Assembly: GCA_029961685.1 (NCBI GenBank)
Contig: JARWKL010000008.1
Span: 34,845,619-34,909,618, forward strand
Length of the DNA: 64,000 nt
Origin: Aristolochia californica
Lineage: Eukaryota; Streptophyta; Magnoliopsida; Piperales; Aristolochiaceae
Direction of reading: 5' to 3'
In this document: positions 1-11,104 of the stretch, one piece after another
Position numbering within the stretch: position 1 is the stretch's first letter
How the letters are laid out: every line of letters begins with the position of its first letter
Program-made: the position numbers and the translations under genes
The notes under the pieces: model-generated
Database searches by the model: none
Seen by the model: the letters and a program-made list of their open reading frames with translations, nothing else
Told to the model about the DNA's origin: nothing

Positions 1-2115
1 TAATTGAGCTACTCAGTCAAGCTGGATCGACAATAATGAAATATTTAGAGAAAAAAGGATTAAAATTATTTTAGAAACAAATTTATCAGAATATAGTCAA
101 TAGCCATACTTATTCATCTTAGAGCAAAGTGGGACTTTGTATTTCACAAAATAACTGGTAATGATTAAATTTATTATAATTCTGTCCTCTCTAAGAAATC
201 TGGCTATATATCCAATGAAAGGCCTCGCATAAAATTTTAAATTCTCCCAGCTCATACTCTGTAAGGAAATAATTATAGAGTCTTATTTAAAGAAAGTATA
301 AAGTTTGTAATTGTAGTGTCTTATTTATAGAATGTAGAACCTGACATGGATCTAGAGTTGCTGACCGAATGTGATGGAATTAGGTAACCTACAAAAGTGG
401 GCAAGTGATTTCTAAATTATATCGTTATTTCCTCTACTTCAAAAATGAAACATAGAGGGAAGGATCATAACTTACTTTTGTAAGTAAATAGATGTGGACC
501 CTTCAGTATCCTTGAAGTGGAAATTTGTGTTGATCTCTCCTTATTTTACAAGTGAAGGTATCAGATCCCTGAATGACTATGTAGGCCTCAAGGATGCTTA
601 CCTAATATCAACTCGCATTTTCCATGTGAGTAATACTCTGTAACTCAGAACAGAAATATTGTTACAAGCACAAAAAAAAAAAATCCAAAACGCTTAAGGA
701 ACATAATTCCGTACAATGGGAAAGACACCCCGTTCTACTCCAATACGTAGGTACTAGGTGCATGCTTGAAAAGGCCTAGAAACAAGACTCCTAAACAAGA
801 CAGCCTAGAAACAAGAAGGAAAAGGCATGCAAAATTAGAGTATACTCTCCGAGACTCCCAATTCAGTATATTCCGGCCACGCTCCATCTCGACCCTAGTT
901 CAAAGATAGGCCTCTCATAGCAGATGAGATAGGTAAAACTCAGGATAAGACTAATCAGGGGGAATACTCGTACCCCTGCATGAAACCTGTGCCCTCATGT
1001 CAACGCCTGTTTTTGAAGTAGAAAATTGATAGAGTTTCCATTGACATCATCACACCCCTATAGATGGGACGGTTTACACAGGAAAGATGAGCTTCCACGG
1101 AAAAAAACATGTGGTCGTCGAAAAGGACGAACAGAAGGAGAAGTCTCATAAACGCAACAGTAAAGGACAGGAAGCAAGCAGAGAGCAGTCGTACAACAGA
1201 GAGGAAAAAAGAAGGGGGATGCAGAAAACCATGGTTGAGAATGGAAGTAGCAAAAACATTATGGTGAAACTTACCTTCACCTTTGTGCTATTCCGGTTTC
1301 GCTTCTGTTTCTGTTCCCTTCTCGATCGTCTCGAAATATTCAGACACGGAATCCACTTTTTGGGTCAGTCGTAGAACGGTGGGAAGGGTAAAGAAAGCTG
1401 AGGGTCGAGCTTGCTTTCATGGGTCCTAGGTTATTAAGTAGACGTGCATAAAGATAGATCGGTCTCTCTCATCATATCAGCCATCGCGAATCAGAGCTTT
1501 TTGGAAGATGAAAGCGTAATTGGGAGTTATTTTAGTAGTTTTTAATTCAAATTAACAGAGACTATAATGCAATAAATTTTTAAATACAGAATATCAAACA
1601 TCTTTAACCCACATTATATTATTCCTTTCATAATACGTCTTATTTGGTGTTTTCATATATTTACTTTAGAAAAGATAATTAAAAGCCATATTTGAAATGC
1701 CTTTTTTAATGCATAGTTAGACTTCGTATTTTATAACATAGCCAAAATCCATATAGAGAAACTGAAATTGGTTAAATTCAAGGATAACAAGATGAGAGTT
1801 TGTATTATATTTCTATAAAAAAAAAAAAAACAAAGGATAACATGTGGACCCTTTTTCCTCAAAAAATTATTTGGGAGGAACACCCACCCACCAAGTTGGT
1901 AGAAGGGAGAGGAGGACGACTCCTCCCCTATCCCTTTCTCCCACTTCCTATTTCTCCCTTATGTGAGAGAAAGAAAGGAAAGTTTTTTTTATTACAAAAT
2001 ATATCTTTAAAAAAATAATTTAGTAATCTTAAAATTTTAATTAAAAGTGTTGCCTATATTGTTTTTTAGATTCACATGAGAACATCGTATTTGGAATTAT
2101 ATAATCTAACTGATT
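1..2115. other. No recognisable gene
   Basis: Mixed-composition DNA without a recognisable protein domain on either strand. Around 770-825 a short phrase about tagaaacaagac is repeated. From 1540 the sequence is AT-rich with an A-run near 1817. Only the exon candidate at 1275-1500 stands out. The segment ends at the ATACT target site of the Copia-1 insertion (2116-2120). Confidence 0.5.
1275..1500 (-). other. Possible noncoding first exon of a minus-strand gene
   Basis: Read on the minus strand, this GC-richer stretch ends in a strong 5' splice site: GAAG at the exon end (base 1275), then GTAAGT at 1274-1269. Short AUG-initiated frames in it close quickly, so if it is an exon it is mostly 5' untranslated. 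Any coding exons would lie to the left, outside the window. The plus-strand frame at 1087-1374 matches no family I know and is probably chance. This is inference from one splice-site-like motif plus a base-composition shift. Confidence 0.22.
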
Positions 2116-2120
2116 ATACT

Positions 2121-2472
2121 TGTAGAAGTTAGGACCCCATGAGAATGACTCTAGGTTAACGTGGAAGAAGAATGAGAGAAGAGAGAGAAAAGAGAGAAAG
2201 GATAGAATGCGTCAAGAGAGAAGAGAGGGTGGCTGGACATTTTTCCAAATAGAGGAGAAGGATTGAATTCCTTACCTCTTAGCTAATGCTCTTATTTATA
2301 GTGTTACAAAACCATTAGGGTTACAACTCAATAAATTAAAAGACATACTAAGACAATGTATTTACACCTCCATGTCATCCTTATGGAACATACCATAAAT
2401 AACCACCTTGTCACTCCTTTTACGTGTGGGCTTCTAGCCTTGAGCTTGTGTGTTTGAGCCCATCTTCCAACA
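2121..2472 (-). repeat. Copia-1 3' LTR
   Basis: About 352 bp matching 9063-9434 with small indels. It starts TG and ends CA and has short inverted ends. The outer edge abuts the ATACT target site. It lacks about 35 bp of purine-rich sequence present in the other LTR. Confidence 0.92.
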
Positions 2473-2486
2473 CTCCCCCTCAAGCT
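2473..2486 (-). other. Copia-1 polypurine tract
   Basis: On the minus strand this reads CAGCTTGAGGGGGAG and abuts the TG of the 3' LTR. That is the plus-strand DNA primer site expected upstream of a 3' LTR. The same CTTGAGGGGGAG core precedes the family N LTRs elsewhere in the window. Confidence 0.85.
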
Positions 2487-3040
2487 GGTGGAGAAAATAC
2501 ATCATAAATACCCAACTTGCCACTTATATAAGATAGAACTTTGGACGTTACCGGTTTGGTGAGGATATCAGCTAATTGCTCTTGAGATGAAACATATTTA
2601 AGAGAAATTATTTCTGCTTGAAACTTTTCTCGTATAAAATGACAATCCACTTCAATATGTTTAGTTCTTTCATGGAAAACTAGATTTGACGTAATATGAA
2701 TAACTGCTTGATTATCACAATGTAGGCCCATAGAACTTCCTTTATAAAATCCCAATTCAGTAAGAAGGGTCTTTATCCATAAAAGTTCACTTACAGTGTG
2801 GGTCATAGCTTGGTATTCTACTTCAGCACTAGATCTTGCAACCACATTTTGTTTTTTGTTTTTCCATGTGACCAAGTTTCCCCCAACAAGGATACAATAC
2901 CCAGATGTAGATTTTCTATCATCGGGTGATCCAGCCCAATCTGTATCTGAGAAGCCTTCTATATTGAAGTGACCATGTTGTTTATATAGTAATCCTCTTC
3001 CTAGACCACCTTTTAAGTATCGTAGTATTCTCTCCAACAC
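2480..3040 (-). CDS. Copia-1 RNase H domain, open frame
   Basis: A 186-residue open frame carrying the copia RNase H. Visible landmarks are LERILRYLKG, the first acidic site in FSDTDWAGSPDDRKSTSGYC, the Glu in SSAEVEYQAM, the Asp in LHCDNQAVIH, the HIEVDCHFIRE block and the terminal ADILTKP, all typical of plant copia. The frame ends next to the polypurine tract, as in intact elements. It is cut off from upstream RT by a stop near 3056, so it would not be made as part of a full polyprotein. Confidence 0.9.
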   Translation of the reverse strand: MLERILRYLKGGLGRGLLYKQHGHFNIEGFSDTDWAGSPDDRKSTSGYCILVGGNLVTWKNKKQNVVARSSAEVEYQAMTHTVSELLWIKTLLTELGFYKGSSMGLHCDNQAVIHITSNLVFHERTKHIEVDCHFIREKFQAEIISLKYVSSQEQLADILTKPVTSKVLSYISGKLGIYDVFSPPA

Positions 3041-3055
3041 TTGCCAGTGAGTAAT

Positions 3056-3463
3056 TTATGGTATGTGCATGAATTGGCTTACCACACTCACAACATATGA
3101 TATATCTAGCCTGGTTACTGTGAGATAGATCAATTTTCCCACAAGTCTTTGATATTTTCCAGTGTCAACATCTTCTCCAGTTGTGGCATACAATTTTTTA
3201 TTCGCATCCATAGGTGTATCAATTGGTCTATAACCCTTCATTCCTGTTTCTTCAAGAAGATCCAAGAGGTATTTTCTTTGAGACAATACTATTCCATGAT
3301 TCGACTGAAGGACTTCTATACCCAGAAAATATTTGAGCTTACCCAAATCTTTAGTCTTCAAGTCTTTACATATCATATTCTTCACTTCTTGTATACTATG
3401 AACATCATTTTCAGTCAAGATAATATCATCAACATACACGACCAATAATATCTTCCCTTTGAT
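3056..3463 (-). pseudogene. Copia-1 RT C-terminal segment, duplicate copy 1
   Basis: The last of three copies of an RT segment. It contains IKGKILLVVYVDDIIL (the catalytic YVDD), the block FLGIEVLQSNHGIVLSQRKY, and the 3' continuation LVGKLIYL then RLDISYVVSVVSQ, which leads into RNase H. Here YVDDIILTE replaces the more usual YVDDIILTG. The upstream edge at 3463 switches abruptly from RT to LTR-type sequence. The unit 3119-3463 is repeated at 3951-4270 and at about 4741-5066. Confidence 0.88.
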
Positions 3464-3950
3464 AGCTCCGCATGTGCGGTGGCGTACTTCATCAAGGTCA
3501 CCCCCTTCGTAGTTGCTCTCTCTGGGATTCGAACGCGTGACAAGGGAGCTAACTCTGATACCAAATGTTAAGCACATTGCCAATACTACCCAAAAGACCG
3601 GCCTGTTAGGAGCGGAAGACATAGGTACTTAATGTTATGGACACAATAATATTATTATTTTTCTTTAATTTACTTTATGTTAATATTTTATTTATAGGGG
3701 TATTTTTGGAATATTTTATTTACAGGGGTATTTTTGGAATATTTTATATTAAACCCTAACAAGGTGAACCCTATTTAAGGGGTAAGAGTAATGAAAAAGA
3801 TAAACATTGATTTTAGGTTAATTTTAGGTTAAACAGGCTTGGAACTCTACGAGTTTAGGGTTTCCAAGCTTCCCTTTGGCTTGATCTTCGTTTTCATCTC
3901 CATGTCTCCCTACGAATCCATGTGTCAGATTCGGGACCGTAACATTATCG
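3464..3950 (-). mobile_element. LTR+PBS fragment embedded between RT copies (insert 1)
   Basis: Not Copia-1 sequence. An LTR-like block at 3566-3944 has inverted ends TGTTA and TAACA. Next to it, read on minus, is TT and then TGGTATCAGAG, a perfect match to the initiator tRNA-Met primer site, followed by about 100 bp that include TTCGAATCCC. This is the 5' end layout of an LTR element, possibly TRIM-like. No second LTR is present. Inside the LTR a phrase around ggggtatttttggaatatt is locally doubled compared with insert 2. Confidence 0.7.
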
Positions 3951-4434
3951 TGAGATAGATCAATTTTCTCACAAGTCTTTGATATTTTCCAGTGTCAACA
4001 TCTTCTCCAGCATTCACATCCATAGGTGTATTAACTGGTCTACAACCCTTCATTCATGTTTCTTCAAGAAGATCCAAGAGGTATTTTCTTTGAGACAATA
4101 CTATTCCATGATTTGACTGAAGGACTTCTATACCCAAAAAATATTTGAGCTTACCCAAATCTTTAGTCTTGAACTCTTTACATATCTTATTATTCACTTC
4201 TTGTATACTATGAACATCATTTCCAGTCAAGATAATATCATCAACATACACGACCAATAATATCTTCCCTTTGATAGCTCCGCACGTGCGGTGGCCTACT
4301 TCATCAAGGTCGCCCCCTTCGTAGTTGCCCTCTTTGGGATTCGAACGCATGACAAGGGAGCTAACTCTAATACCAAATGTTAAGCACCTTGCCAATACTA
4401 CCCAAAAGACCGACCTGTTAGGAGCAGAAGACAT
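3951..4434 (-). pseudogene. Copia-1 RT C-terminal segment, duplicate copy 2
   Basis: RT block from YVDDIILTG through FLGIEVLQSNHG, ending at the same LIYL point as the other copies. The RT part is about 3951-4270. The open frame then reads into the flanking insert (to 4434), which is not RT. Its junctions with the inserts are the same as those of copy 1, which implies one rearranged unit was duplicated in tandem. Confidence 0.85.
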
Positions 4435-4741
4435 AGGTACTTAATGTTATGAACACAATAATATTATTATTTTATTGTTTTTCTTTAATTTACTTTATGT
4501 TAATATTTTATTTATAGGGGTATTTTTGGAATATTTTATTTATACCCTAACAAGGGGAACCCTATTTAAGGGGTAAGAGTAATGAGAAAGACAAACATTG
4601 ATTTTAGGTTAATTTTAGGTTAAACAGGCATGGAACTCTACGAGTTTAGGGTTTCCAAGCTTCCCTTTGGCTTGATCTTCGTTTTCATCTCCATGTCTCC
4701 CTACGAATCCATGTGTCAGATTCAGGACCGTAACATTATCG
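4271..4741 (-). mobile_element. LTR+PBS fragment embedded between RT copies (insert 2)
   Basis: Second copy of the fragment at 3464-3950. The LTR-like block is 4378-4735 with the same TGTTA/TAACA ends. The adjacent primer site has one mismatch (TGGTATTAGAG on minus). Both junctions with RT match those of insert 1, so the fragment and the RT piece were duplicated together. Confidence 0.7.
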
Positions 4742-5640
4742 TGATAGATCAATTTTCCCACAAGTCTTTGATATTTTCCAGTGTCAACATCTTTTCCAGC
4801 ATTCACATCCATAGGTGTATCAACTGGTCTACAACCCTTCATTCATGTTTCTTCAAGAAGATCCAAGAGGTATTTTCTTTGAGACAATACTATTCCATGA
4901 TTTGACTGAAGGACTTCTATACCCAAAAAATATTTGAGCTTACCCAAATCTTTAGTCTTGAACTCTTTACATATCATATTATTCACTTCTTGTATACTAT
5001 GAACATCATTTCCAGTCAAGATAATATCATCAACATACACGACCAATAATATCTTCCCTTTGATAGTATCTTTAATATATACCGAGTGATCAACCGAGCT
5101 CCTATAAAAGCCAAATCGTAGAAGCGTTTGACTGAATTTATCAAACCAAGCCCGAGGGAACTGTTTAAGCCCATATAAAGATTTCTTTAATCGGCATATG
5201 GACTCCCCCTCAACCACATATCCTGGTGGTTGGACCATATAAATTTCTTCGCGTATATCACCATTTAAAAATGCATTTTTTACATCGAGCAGATATACTG
5301 GCCAAGATGAGTTAACAACAATAGAAAGGATGATATGTATTGAGTTCAGTTTTGCAATTGGAGAGAAATCATAATCTATCCCATAGCACTGAGTATAACC
5401 TTTTGCAACTAGGCGTGCTTTAAGGCGAGCAACCGACCCATCTGGGTTGTGTTTTACTAAAAATACCCATCTACAACCAACTGGTCTTTTCCCTTTTGGG
5501 AGCGATGCCAATGTCCATGTTTGATTTTCATATAATGCATGCATTTCTTCATCCATAGCCGCCTTCCATCCTGGATGCTTCAGGGCCTCTTGATAGGATT
5601 GTGGTATGGAAACAGACGAAAGAGAAGCAAGAAACTAAAC
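4741..5640 (-). pseudogene. Copia-1 reverse transcriptase, main copy
   Basis: The most complete copia RT here (open at 4843-5556). It starts with MDEEMHALYENQTW and WVFLVKHNPDGSVARLKARL, includes LLDVKNAFLNGDI (first catalytic Asp), QPPGYV, CRLKKSLYGLKQ and YVDDIILTGND, and ends at LLDLLEET. The usual YEETFSPVAK block has lost residues (YDFSPIAK). A frame change near 4843 and the LTR insert at 4735 break it from the rest of RT. Confidence 0.9.
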
Positions 5641-5715
5641 ACACTGAGAAGATATGTGATGAGAAGACATAAAATTGGCAATTGGATGAGATATAGTGCA
5701 AGAACAGGTTGCCTT

Positions 5716-7361
5716 TCATAATGCAATAGGTCGAGTATCAAATTCAGGCCCAAACATAGGAGGAGGAGGAGAAAGACTTACCTCAGGTGGATCAGACAAC
5801 TCCACAGGTGAGGGGACGACCGGTGCTTCAGGGGGTTGAGTAATATCTTCATGAAATGGCACAAGCGGACATGGAGTGGTAGGAGTAGAGGTAAACCCTG
5901 GAGGAGCCTCATGTGAGGAGTAGAAGGAAGTGTCTTCAAAGAAAGTCACATCCCGAGATACCATCAACCTTCAAAGAGTAGGATTATAACAAATATATCC
6001 TTTCTGAGTTCGAGAATAGCCCAAAAAAATACACCTCAGAGACCGAGGCTCAAGTTTACTTTTATGTGGTGAAGTATCATGAACAAAACATGTGCAACCA
6101 AATACTTTAAGAGGAAGAGAAAATGGATCTTCACCATGAAATAAAAAAGAATACGGAGTTTGATTTCTAAGTACTGATGAGGTAACCAATTGATGAGAAA
6201 ACATGTTGTAAGAATACCATGAGGCCAATAAAAGTAGGGTACCTTCATGGAGTAGAGGAGGGCCCAAGCAACCTCAAGGAAGTGACGATTCTTTCATTCA
6301 GCAACACCATTTTTTTTAGGGGTATAGGCACATGATATTTGATGAAGAAGCCCATTACTCTCACAAAACGATTTAAACTCATTAGACAAATATTCCTTAG
6401 CATTATCAGATCTAAGGATTTTAATTTTTTTTTAAAATTGCGTTAGAACCATTGCATGAAAGTTTTTTAAAATAGAAATAATTTCTGATCGTTCTTTAAA
6501 CAATAACAACCAAGTCACTCAGGTAAAATCATCCACAAAAGTAGCAAAATATTGAACCTGAGAAATGTTAGAGACCTTTAAAGGGCCCCATACATCAGAA
6601 TGTATTAATTCAAATGGAGCAGTACTAGTAGTTTTAAGACGAGGAGAATATGTACTCCTAACATGCTTACTTAATTGACATGCCTCACAATTAAAATTAG
6701 ACAAAGATTTAAGAGATGGAACTAAATAACGAAGTGACGAGATAGATGGATGACCAAGTCGGTTGTGCCACATTTGAGCCTCGGATGGAGTGGATGAAAT
6801 AGCAGCTACTGGTGGAAGAGTAAAATAATATAAGCCCCCTTTTTCATGGCCGCCATCAATCACCTGTTTCGTAGTTAGATTCTGAAATATACACGAAGAT
6901 GGTGAGAAGGTGACAGAACAATTCAATTTTTTGGTTAATTGACTAATGGAGAGCAAATTTAACGGAAATTGAGGAACAAATAACACATCTTTGAGAGGAA
7001 TAGATGCAGTAAGAGAGGAGGAACCCTTGCCAAGCACCTTGGTTTGGGAACCATTAGCAATAGTGACCAATTTATGAGGAAGATATGGAGACAATGAATG
7101 AAGCATGTGTTTGCTACCTAACAAGTGTTCGGAAGCCCCGGAGTCAATGATCCAAGAGGAAGGGGTTGAAGTAGAAGAAAGCATACCTGATGCAATGGTA
7201 GTGGTAGCAGTAGGGCCTGGTGGAATAGATGACTGATCCAATAAGGATTTCAGCTTCTGAATTACAGCATAGTATTCCGAAGAGATAATCACATTCCTGA
7301 AATGAGAATCACTCTTCTCCTCTTTTTTCTCAACATCAACTGAGGCTGGATTGGTTGTCAC
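5716..7361 (-). pseudogene. Copia-1 protease and integrase, frame-broken
   Basis: In coding order from 7361 downward: protease with WIIDSGASEHL; the pre-integrase block MWHNRLGHPSI with CEACQLSKH (zinc-binding HHCC region); the integrase start LIHSDVWGPLKVSN and FATFVDDFT; then, after breaks at 6519-6268, the C-terminal block PYSFLFHGEDPFSLPLKVFG with FLGYSRTQKGYICYNP. The segment 5716-5967 is the proline-rich linker before RT. Breaks at about 6519, 6268 and 5970 show it is dead. Confidence 0.88.
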
Positions 7362-7409
7362 CCAATCAGGCTTACCATGGAGTTTCCAACATGAATCTAC
7401 AAGGTGGTT

Positions 7410-8211
7410 CTAAACACCACAATAAGTGCACAATCGAGGCTCAGTGCGAGAATGGGTCAGCCCTGTTCGACCACCTCTATTTGTGGCCTCCTCTTGTATT
7501 TTTGCCACGTCGTTGAAATGGGGAAGATGTACCCCGATTACCAGAGAACATAGCTGATGGAGCATCGATCGAAGAAGGAGGAGATGGATCAGGAATCTAT
7601 AACAACATTGCACTGATGTCATCAAAAGAGGGAAGGGCAGAGGAACTAAGAAGCTGAGTTGTAGCCACCTCTAGTTACGACTTAATATTGGTAAGGCAAA
7701 TAGTCGCTGCCATGGCCTTGCGCTGTTTTTCTTGGACAACAATGTCAGTAGAGTATGGTTGAGCAATTTTCCATTCTTGGAGAAGGCCACGAAATCGGTC
7801 CAAAAACTCATGAATACTATCTCCTTGTTTGGTAGCCAACATACTTAGGAAAACATCATATACTCTTTGCAAGGAGGCGGGACTAGAATAGAGCTTAGCA
7901 CATGTGTCCCAAATATCCTTCAAAGTTTCCAAGTGGACCACATTGTTAGCAACATGCTCTTCCATGTTATTAATAAGCCAACTGATAACCATGTTATCAT
8001 TTTTTACCCATTTATGGTAGACTTCATCTTCTTCATCACTTGGAGGAGGGATTTTGATAACATGATTGAGAAGGTCACGAGTAATGAGAACCCTCCGTAC
8101 CGATTGTGACAAGTTGAGGTAATTGGAAAGACCTCTTAGTGGAATTTTAGTAATGCGGAGTATGTCACTCTTATTACTCATATTTTCACTCTCCATGTTG
8201 ACACAAATCAA
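7410..8211 (-). pseudogene. Copia-1 gag, frame-broken
   Basis: The frame 7675-8211 matches plant copia gag: NKSDILRITKIPLRG, a middle block with ISWLINNMEE, HLETLKDIWDTCAKLYSS and FLDRFRGLLQEWKIAQP. An in-frame stop at 7675 is followed by a short frame (7410-7625) ending in LCTYCGV, the start of a CCHC zinc knuckle. The first Met is about 850 bp from the 5' LTR, so the leader is long. Confidence 0.88.
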
Positions 8212-9050
8212 CTAGAAAAGTCAATTGTCAAAGGGGCTCAAATAACAATTACACAATGTAATTTGAAGCACCCATAGACCAATTTAGCTACCAAAACTAA
8301 GTAGAGAATATTTTCACGAGAATAAACACCAAATCATGGAAAAATTGGTGCTTTTGTCAAGTGATAACAAGAACCAACCACTACTCAACTTCTCTTATAT
8401 TTATCAAAAAAATATAGAGAAGAGAATAGATGCAACTCTTATCCTTAATCCAAATTCAACCACGAAACCGAGAGCAACTTTAGACAAGGCTTTTCTTGGC
8501 AAACCAAGAGCAATTTATTGGCAAAAGAAACTCCAACTCATGGGAATACTTCAACAAAACAAAAGATTCAATTGCTGAAGTTCAAATAAAACAAATAATA
8601 GGGATAAGTGAGTGCTGAAATTTCATCAAACATATAACGAGCATCCAACAACATGACACATTCCCATGAGTAACATTAGATTATAGAATTGACAACAACA
8701 TATGTTGGAATCCCATATCAACAATGTGTGATTCCCGTTACATAAAGGTAACTGAATCCAAATAACAAACCAAAAAAAGCAACCGTTGATCAATCATGTA
8801 ATTGTGCTACAAGATGATCAAGACTACAATATCCTTTTAGTCATACAAGATAGATCTTCACAATGTTTATGAAGATTATCTTGCCTTCAAATGAATCAAC
8901 AATTCAAGAAGAGAGGAAAAAAAATTGAAACCGTAAAGAGAGAATATGCAAAAAAAAAAAATTTACCTATCTCTTCATGGCAGAACTCCTTCTATACACA
9001 ACTTCTTGAATGGATGACATAACTACTTGAATAGGGATCCTAACCTCCAA
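8212..9050 (-). other. Copia-1 untranslated leader
   Basis: About 840 bp between the PBS and the gag start. It is AT-rich and noncoding. The frame at 8336-8578 on plus has no family resemblance and is treated as chance. Confidence 0.7.
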
Positions 9051-9062
9051 GCTCTAATACCA
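9051..9062 (-). other. Copia-1 primer-binding site
   Basis: On minus this reads TGGTATTAGAGC, directly after the 5' LTR. It matches the 3' end of plant initiator tRNA-Met (TGGTATCAGAGC) with one mismatch. Confidence 0.9.
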
Positions 9063-9434
9063 TGTAGAAGTTAGGACCCCCTGAGAATGACTCTAGGTTA
9101 ACGTGGAAGAAGAAGGAGAGAAGAGGGAGAAAGGAGAAGGACGTTTGAGAGGAGAGTTTGGAATGAGGGAAGGAGAGAATGCGTCAAGAGAGAAGAGAGG
9201 GTGGCTTGACGTTTTTCCAAATAGAGGAGAAGGATTGAATTCATTATCTCGTAGCTAATGCTCTTATTTATAGTGTTACATAGCCCTTAGGGTTACAACT
9301 CAATAAATTAAAAGACATAATATTTACTTCTCCATGCCATCCTTATGGAACATACCATAAATAACCACTTTGCCACTCCTTTGACGTGTGGGCTTCTAGC
9401 CTTGAGCTTGTGTGCTTGAGCCCATCTTCCAACA
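9063..9434 (-). repeat. Copia-1 5' LTR
   Basis: About 372 bp, matching 2121-2472. It starts TGTAGAAG and ends TTCCAACA. Its outer edge is followed by the second ATACT copy (9435-9439). Confidence 0.92.
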
Positions 9435-9668
9435 ATACTTATAGCATCTACCAAGGTCATTTTGAAATTTATTCAAAGAAGTCGTGTAATGAACTTGTCA
9501 TTTTAATTTTATTTGCTAGTCCACACTACATACAACAAAAGTTGGTCTCTTAGTTTTTTGTTATTATTGTTAATTGTCACTATAGTCTTAGAATATAGAA
9601 AAAATGTCAAAATATTCTTTGTATGTAGATTAATAACCAACGGTTATAAACAGTTATAATAGGAAAAA

Positions 9669-10018
9669 TGTTAAAAGATACTCACGTGTGTAAGGGTGGT
9701 ATGACTAGTAAATAAGGAGAACTTCCATAAAGACGGTATAGAGTTGTAATTATGGAAGTTGGCGTATGTCCTCTTATGTTATTTTTCTTTTAAAACATGT
9801 AGCCATAAGGTCATCGTAGCCACTGTAAATATTTTTCCACAACTATAAATACAACCTCAATAGAACTTGGCTCAAATTTGTCCTTACACCTCTTTCTCTT
9901 TTCGTCCTTGTTCCCTCCCTTGGTTTCTTCTTAACTCTCTCCCAAGAGCTAGAATTTTTTCTCTTCACTCATTTCCTTAAGATCTCTTGTATTTATGTGT
10001 TGACCCTAGAAATTAACA
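9669..10018 (+). repeat. 5' LTR of the split noncoding element
   Basis: 350 bp starting TGTTAAAAGATACTCACG and ending GAAATTAACA. It is followed at 10019 with no gap by TGGCATCAGAGC, an initiator tRNA-Met type PBS with one mismatch. Confidence 0.8.
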
Positions 10019-10030
10019 TGGCATCAGAGC
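10019..10030 (+). other. Primer-binding site (initiator tRNA-Met type)
   Basis: TGGCATCAGAGC directly after the LTR at 9669-10018; one base differs from TGGTATCAGAGC. Confidence 0.8.
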
Positions 10031-10545
10031 AACAAAGATCTAACATGGAAAGGGATAAGAAGATGGAGAAGAAATGGAGGATGAAGAAGAAAAAGAAAAG
10101 GAAAAGAAAAAAAAGGAGTTTTTTTTGTTTTTCCCTTTAGTCTTATTCTTTCTAGATTCCTAATTTTATTGGAGTTCTCGCTCTCTTACCATAAGTTTCA
10201 TATAGAAAACTATATTCCATTGGAAAGATCTTTGAGTCTAGTTACCAACTCAAAAAAAAAAATCAATCTTAGTTTTCAACAAAGAAAAATCCTCATTTGA
10301 AGTAGCATAAGTCAAACAACAAAAAAGTTTCGAGTAGCAGTAGAAAGTCTCAACTTTCTAAACGGTTTGTACCAACATGACTAAGAATTTATATATAGAA
10401 TTGTATCTAAAAAGAAAGATATATGAGTGACTTTCTATCTGAATAAACTATTTCTCAATCCGATATTTCTAGAGAAAAATATCCGCATTGGAAAAATCAA
10501 AGGTCATGTTGGTAGTTTGTTATATGCGAAAATTTGAATTTAAGT

Positions 10546-11104
10546 TGTTAAAATTATGAAAAAGAGAAATACTTCATTGACTTCATTAACTTATTATAAT
10601 CAGAGTACATGAACCTCTATTTATATTTGAGGAATGTAGTACACTCCAATTACAATAAAACTACCTTTGTCCCAATTACACCCAAATTCTAACACTTTAA
10701 GATATGTCATAGCATAATTAAATAACTCAATATAGATAAAAGATAAACATAAGTCAAACTAGAACTCTTCTAGGACGTGACCATAAGATCCAGATGCCTT
10801 TGTGAGTCCTTCTTGATCTTCCAACATATGTGATAAGGATGTCAACTCGTGGTAATCATGGTGGGTCCTACTTCTTATGTTTTTGGGCCCATCTTGTGGG
10901 CCTTCCTTGGTCGTGTGACCCATCTTATAATATTCTTAGATATGTGGGTCTTCCTTGGTTGTGTGGGCATGGGCCTATCTTCCAACACTCTCCCTCAAGC
11001 TGGGGGTGAGAGAACAACATGAACTCCCAACTTGTGCAAATGATGGATATAATTTTTTTTTGTATAAAATGGCACTACTTCGAATATGCCTTCATCTTCC
11101 AACA
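10546..11104 (-). repeat. Family N 3' LTR (long form)
   Basis: 559 bp. It contains an internal polypurine-like block (ctctccctcaagctgggg at about 10987) followed by the phrase also seen at 13221. This embedded tract separates an outer ~115 bp from the rest of the LTR. Confidence 0.82.

Larger units (their letters stand above)
2121..9434 (-). mobile_element. Copia-1: Ty1/copia LTR retrotransposon with both LTRs
   Basis: A complete-ended copia element read on the minus strand. Its LTRs begin TGTAGAAG and end TTCCAACA and are flanked by the 5 bp duplication ATACT (2116-2120 and 9435-9439). A PBS related to initiator tRNA-Met lies beside the right LTR and a G-rich polypurine tract beside the left LTR. 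Domain order is gag, protease, integrase, reverse transcriptase, RNase H, which is the copia order. The reading frame is broken many times, so it is not autonomous. The RT segment is triplicated (3119-5060). RNase H is still one open frame. Confidence 0.95.

Noticed and set aside
1087..1374. 95-residue plus frame, Lys/Arg/Glu-rich
   Set aside because: No family resemblance; low-complexity composition from purine-rich DNA; it overlaps the better-supported splice donor on the other strand.
3149..3448. Plus-strand frames over the copia RT region (also 4630-4905, 5539-5721)
   Set aside because: They are antisense shadows of the RT coding sequence on minus.
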